A stretch of 64,000 nucleotides of DNA from Amycolatopsis jiangsuensis. Its GTDB lineage: Bacteria > Actinomycetota > Actinomycetes > Mycobacteriales > Pseudonocardiaceae. The translations under genes were made by a program, and so were the position numbers. The stretch is from NCBI RefSeq assembly GCF_014204865.1, contig NZ_JACHMG010000001.1, forward strand, positions 62,001 through 126,000, in the 5' to 3' direction. The notes under the pieces were generated by a model. That model was not told where the DNA came from, did no database searches, and saw nothing but the letters and a program-made list of their open reading frames with translations. Of the stretch, positions 63,001 through 64,000 are shown piece after piece. The stretch's first letter is position 1; every line of letters starts with the position of its first letter.

Positions 63001-64000
63001 GCCGGGGTACGCGCGCTGGCCGACGGTGAGGGTGCGCCGGGTGTGGTGCAGGGCGTGGCCGGTGAGGTCGGCAAGGTTGCGTTTGTTTTTCCTGGTCAGG
63101 GTTCGCAGTGGGTTGGGATGGGTGTGGCTCTGTACGAGTCGTCTGCGGTTTTTGCGGCTCGGTTGGATGAGTGTGCGTCGGCTCTTTCGTCCTTTGTGGA
63201 CTGGGGGCTGTTGGATGTGCTTGGTGATGAGGTGGCGTTGGCGCGGGTTGATGTGGTTCAGCCGGTGTTGTGGGCGGTGATGGTGTCGTTGGCTGCGGTG
63301 TGGGAGTCCTACGGTGTTCGTCCTGGTGTGGTGGTTGGTCATTCGCAGGGTGAGATCGCGGCTGCGTGTGTGAGTGGTGCGTTGTCTCTTGTTGATGGTG
63401 CTCGGGTGGTTGCGTTGCGCAGCAGGGCGATTACGGCGTTGGCGGGTAAGGGTGGGATGGTTTCTGTTGCTTTGTCTGCGGTTGAGGTGCGTGAGCGGAT
63501 CGGCGATGGGTTGTCTGTTGCTGCGGTGAATGGTGCTGGGGCGACGGTGGTGTCGGGTGATGTTGGTGCGTTGGATGAGTTGGTGGCGGCGTGTGAGCGG
63601 GATGGTGTTCGGGCGAAGCGGGTTCCGGTGGATTATGCGTCGCATTCGGTTCAGGTTGAGCTGATTCGTGATGAGTTGCTGGAGGTGTTGGGTGAGGTTG
63701 GTCCGGTGTCCGGGCGGGTTCCGTTGTTTTCGACGGTGACCGGGGAATTGGTCGACGGCTCGGGTTTGGATGCTGAGTATTGGTTCCGGAATTTGCGGCA
63801 GACGGTGGAGTTCGAGGGCGCGGTCCGGTCGTTGTCGGAGCAGGGTTTTGGTGTGTTTGTCGAGGCGAGTGCGCATCCGGTGCTGACGATGAGCATTCAG
63901 CAGACGGCCGAGGACGCTGTCGCGGTCGGCACGCTCCGCCGTGACGAGGGTGGCCTGGATCGGCTGTTGCTGTCACTGGCCGAAGCGCATGTGCAGGGTG
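54088..64000 (+). CDS. Modular type I polyketide synthase (5' part, runs off window)
   Basis: One uninterrupted frame of over 3,300 codons starting at ATG 54088. Domains by approximate residue: KSQ 12-430 with Gln for the active Cys (DTAQSSS), AT 529-825 with GHSIGE and HAFH (malonyl), ACP 911-984 (LGFDSL); KS 1006-1428 (DTACSSS), AT 1525-1825 with GHSQGE and YASH (methylmalonyl), KR 2113-2290 with [13 protein letters not shown] (B type) and YAAAN, ACP 2378-2455 (IGFDSL); KS 2476-2900 (DTACSSS), AT 2997-3300 with YASH (methylmalonyl). No DH or ER is seen. The predicted start is acetyl from malonyl, then two propionate units, the first keto reduced to hydroxyl. The product is unknown. An adjacent SDR is divergent. 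Confidence 0.97.
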   Translation, partial: MDFLTHVGAGTDDSIAIVGLSCRLPGAAGVREFWQLLRDGGDAIAEVPAGRRDDADETAGRRGGYLDRVDEFDPAFFGISPREAAAMDPQQRLMLELSWEALQDAWIVPAGLAGTKTGVFVGATASDYATLGGLRGAAAIGPHTLTGLNRGILANRISFMLGVTGPSLTVDTAQSSSLVAVHLACESLRRGESTVAIAGGVNLNLAPESTIGAEKFGALSPDGRCFTFDARANGYVRGEGGAVVVLKPLSAAIADGDQVHCVIRGSAVNNDGATPGLTVPDASAQEDAVRLACERAGVRPGEVQYVELHGTGTRLGDPIEASALGAALGRHRPAGAPLLVGSVKTNVGHLEAGAGITGLVKTALSIRHRELPASLNFETPNPAIPLNRLNLAVHRSLSAWPRPDAPLVAGVSSFGMGGTNCHVVLSDVSLPERPDEPRTGMDIVPWLVSGVGDAGLSAQAGRLREHVGTLDPADVGLSLATTRSAHSHRAVVLGTNLSELDSGLAAVLAGTPAAQVVRGRVVPDGRVGFLFSGQGSQRVGMGGELWARFPVFAAVFDEVCAEFGGLREVIFADDRLHRTEFTQPGLFAFEVALYRLLESWGVVPDVVVGHSIGELVAAYVAGVWSLPDACRVVAARGRLMQGLPESGAMVAVQAAEAEVVPLLSAGVGVAAVNGPSSVVVSGVADEVVAVGEVFAGRGRKVKRLRVSHAFHSVLMEPMLAEFREVLAGVEFHSPSKVVVSNVSGVVAGGELCSPDYWVRHVREPVRFADGVAAARARGVGTFLEIGPDSALSSMARECLAGADVAIHPGLRADRPEVRTLVTAVAGLFVRGVTVDWAKLFDGSGARRVALPTYAFQRQRYWLDSPVTTAPRPAEDSALLPQPAEDGSPLPQPAEDGSPLRRQLAGLSEPEQDRLLLDQVRTHAAAVLGHAATDTVDTALPFKDLGFDSLTAVELRDALAATTGLPLPAALLFNYPTPAALAGHLRAELTQTSRAATTVVRRSVDEPIAIVGMGCRFPGGVSTPDELWQLVLDGRDAIGGFPADRGWDLDGLYDPDPERSGATYTREGGFLYDAGDFDPVFFGISPREATAMDPQQRLLLETSWEALERAGIDPRALRGSDTGVFVGAMAQDYGPRLHEGLEGYEGYSLTGSTVSVASGRISYTLGLSGPAVTVDTACSSSLVALHLAAKALRDGECSLAVTGGAAVLATPGMFVEFSRQRGLAADGRCKAFAAAADGTAWSEGAGMVVLERLSDARRNGHPVLALVRGSAVNQDGTSNGLTAPNGPAQEQVIRQALARSGLTAADVDAVEAHGTGTALGDPIEAQALLATYGQDRERPLWLGSLKSNIGHAQAAAGVGGVIKMVLALRAGTLPKTLHVDEPSPHVDWSAGAVSLLTENRDWADAGRSRRAGVSSFGISGTNAHLILEAAPEPPEPMPRTGGLLAWPISARTGQALRDQATRLLGATGAHPADVAVSLAARPAFDTRAVVVGDRDELEAGLRALAAGEPGGPAVEGIAGRRDKPVFVFPGQGSQWRGMGVELMAASPVFAGKLADCEAAFAPYVDWRLTEVLHSAEALERVDVVQPALFAIMVSLAELWRSLGIRPAAVVGHSQGEIAAAHVAGALSLADAAKIVTLRSQALSALAGKGGMVSVPLPADEVRARIAGREDRICVATVNGPASTVVAGEQEALSALLAECTREGVQAKQIPVDYASHSPQVDAIHDTLATALAGITPRPGEIPFYSTVTAARIDAAELDTGYWFRNLRHTVRFEETVRALLDDGHDAFIESSPHPVLTVGVQETVGDHGAPAVVIGSLRREDGGRRRLLTSMAEAHVTGVAVDWTAVQSGNRVELPTYPFQHERYWLEAPAPATADNELWDAVDNADLDALAAAVRHEDRDELAAALPVLAAWRRRARGRSTRSTTDAWRYVVTWKPVTEPAAAALPGPWLVVAPPGHPTPPLDAAEVMVVAPGTGRERLARQLAGREVAGVLSVLEDLADTVALVQALGDSGVAAPLWCVTTGAVSTGPDDAVTTPAQARLWGLGQVVAQEHPERWGGLIDLPAHADDRLWRRVRSVLAWRREDQVAVRSSGVFARRFAHATTPAAARPWVPRGTVLVTGGTGALGGHVARWLAASGAEHLVLAGRRGPDAPGAAELRDELTALGVRVTLAACDAADRDALAALLDTVTPNAVVHTAGVLDDGILETLTPEQLAGVARPKVTAAENLHDLTAPLDLDAFVLFSSVIGVLGNGGQAAYAAANAYLDALARHRRGLGLPALSVAWGIWAGGGMVDGSVEDRMSGRGLPGMAPEHAIAGLQDALSRGDDCVVIADVRWDRFTPAFTAARPSSLIADLPEVAAQLSARPEAGLPGQLDGLGEAEQLRVLVDLVRAHAAATLRHQDSGSVETTRAFREIGFDSLTVVELRNRLAAATGLRLPATVLFDHPTVAALAGYLRGELVGAEPAAAPVAVSRGAVDEPIAIIGMGCRFPGGVTTPDELWELLVAERDAVGDLPGDRGWDVAGLYDPDPDRQGKSYVREGGFLYDAAGFDAEFFGISPREALTIDPQQRQLLETSWETIERSGIDPVSLRGSRTGVFAGMVYQDYGSRLHEAPEGLEGFLVTGKSSSVVSGRVAYSLGLEGPAVTVDTACSSSLVSIHLAAQALRQGDCTLALAGGTTVMAAPGMFIEFSRQRGLAPDGRCKSFAATADGTSWGEGAGMVLLERLSEARRHGHPVLAVLRGSAINSDGASNGLTAPSGPSQQRVIRDALANAGLSTVDVDAVEAHGTGTTLGDPIEAQALLATYGQDRERPLWLGSLKSNIAHPQAAAGVAGVIKTVLALRHGILPKTLHVDEPSSHVDWSAGKVSLLNEARPWPETGRARRAGVSAFGVSGTNAHAIIEQAPAEAAEPPAGEAMVPWLLSAKTEAALRDQAARLGSSVTSERVLDVGWSLVTGRPDFEYRAAVAAGDRDGFLAGVRALADGEGAPGVVQGVAGEVGKVAFVFPGQGSQWVGMGVALYESSAVFAARLDECASALSSFVDWGLLDVLGDEVALARVDVVQPVLWAVMVSLAAVWESYGVRPGVVVGHSQGEIAAACVSGALSLVDGARVVALRSRAITALAGKGGMVSVALSAVEVRERIGDGLSVAAVNGAGATVVSGDVGALDELVAACERDGVRAKRVPVDYASHSVQVELIRDELLEVLGEVGPVSGRVPLFSTVTGELVDGSGLDAEYWFRNLRQTVEFEGAVRSLSEQGFGVFVEASAHPVLTMSIQQTAEDAVAVGTLRRDEGGLDRLLLSLAEAHVQG
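55660..56445 (+). other. AT domain segment with shifted codon use
   Basis: From GTGGGTTTTTTG at about 55665 to about 56440 the third positions become rich in T and G, against over 90% G/C in the flanks. The borders coincide with the AT domain. Confidence 0.8.
56701..56790 (+). repeat. Three tandem 30-bp repeats in the AT-ACP linker
   Basis: CCCGCCGAGGAC begins at 56701, 56731 and 56761; copies are near-identical 30-mers encoding [14 protein letters not shown] units. The length keeps the reading frame. Confidence 0.92.
57103..61450 (+). other. PKS extension module 1: KS-AT-KR-ACP
   Basis: AT has GHSQGE and YASH, so methylmalonyl-CoA. KR has LDD near its substrate loop and no Pro typical of B2, so B1 (D-hydroxyl). 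The AT of this module shows normal high-GC codon use, unlike those in the loading module and module 2. Confidence 0.88.
61513..64000 (+). other. PKS extension module 2: KS-AT, incomplete
   Basis: KS has DTACSSS and HGTGT but [10 protein letters not shown] where module 1 has [12 protein letters not shown] has GHSQGE and YASH (methylmalonyl). Codon use is shifted from about 63065 to 63900, then returns. Reductive domains lie beyond the window. Confidence 0.85.
63065..63900 (+). other. Second AT segment with shifted codon use
   Basis: TTTGTTTTTCCTGGTCAGG marks the entry. T- and G-ending codons dominate to about 63900, when GC-rich codons return. Confidence 0.8.

Noticed and set aside
57391..63876. 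A 2,161-codon open frame on the minus strand through the PKS
   Set aside because: It is an antisense shadow caused by high GC at third positions; the protein is Arg/Gly/Gln-rich with no domain, and the plus strand encodes clear KS, AT, KR and ACP domains.

Overview
The window is high-GC actinomycete chromosome. Leaderless or GTG starts, TetR/SARP-style regulation, an ECF41 sigma factor, class F sortase, DnaG, a dimeric GlyRS and a modular type I PKS all fit. The style is close to Amycolatopsis and other Pseudonocardiaceae, but the genus is an inference.

Layout. 1-19.5 kb is mostly intact core and near-core DNA: a sortase tail, glyQS, an ABC-2 exporter with its own two-component system, a YdcF-type protein, dgt, a serpin, a GT-C-type membrane protein, an AhpD-like protein, several regulator/oxidoreductase pairs with visible palindromic operators, dnaG and a tam-type methyltransferase. 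19.5-26.8 kb is catabolic and redox DNA: a degraded cyclase/monooxygenase locus beside a MarR gene, an aromatic meta-cleavage operon (MhpA-like hydroxylase, FAH-family hydrolase, extradiol dioxygenase) opposite a GntR regulator, and an NmrA/SnoaL pair opposite a TetR regulator. 26.8-29.2 kb is a ruined rhamnose locus. Its lacI-type regulator has an internal deletion and is split by a well-bounded IS256-family element with an 8-bp target duplication; only the start of the rhamnulokinase remains.

30.26-49.73 kb is a genomic island bounded by a perfect 46-bp direct repeat of the 3' end of a tRNA-Met(CAT) gene. It holds a minimal type I-E CRISPR remnant (5'-truncated cas6e, cas1, cas2 and a 9-repeat array) next to an IS3 element, a phosphotransferase/XRE-TPR operon, an XRE-DUF5753 unit, degraded surface-protein genes, a methyltransferase/esterase pair, a lipoprotein, an APC permease with a divergent GlxA-like regulator, and nested insertion sequences. 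No integrase is visible. Similar sequence, including a pair of 11-bp repeats, follows both att copies at nearly the same distance, which suggests tandem accretion of related elements. A second, partial tRNA-Asn 3' end lies inside the island.

49.9-53 kb looks like a broken polymorphic-toxin locus: a toxin C-terminal tail, a CPCC-family gene, and an ALF-repeat secreted protein interrupted by an IS701-family element. 54.1-64 kb is the start of a large modular PKS gene that runs off the window: a KSQ-AT(malonyl)-ACP loading module, KS-AT(methylmalonyl)-KR(B-type)-ACP, then KS-AT(methylmalonyl). The expected chain start is acetate followed by two propionate units. Upstream are GGGGT repeats at 11-bp spacing, like SARP sites. 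Two of the three AT domains have strikingly different codon use from their flanks.
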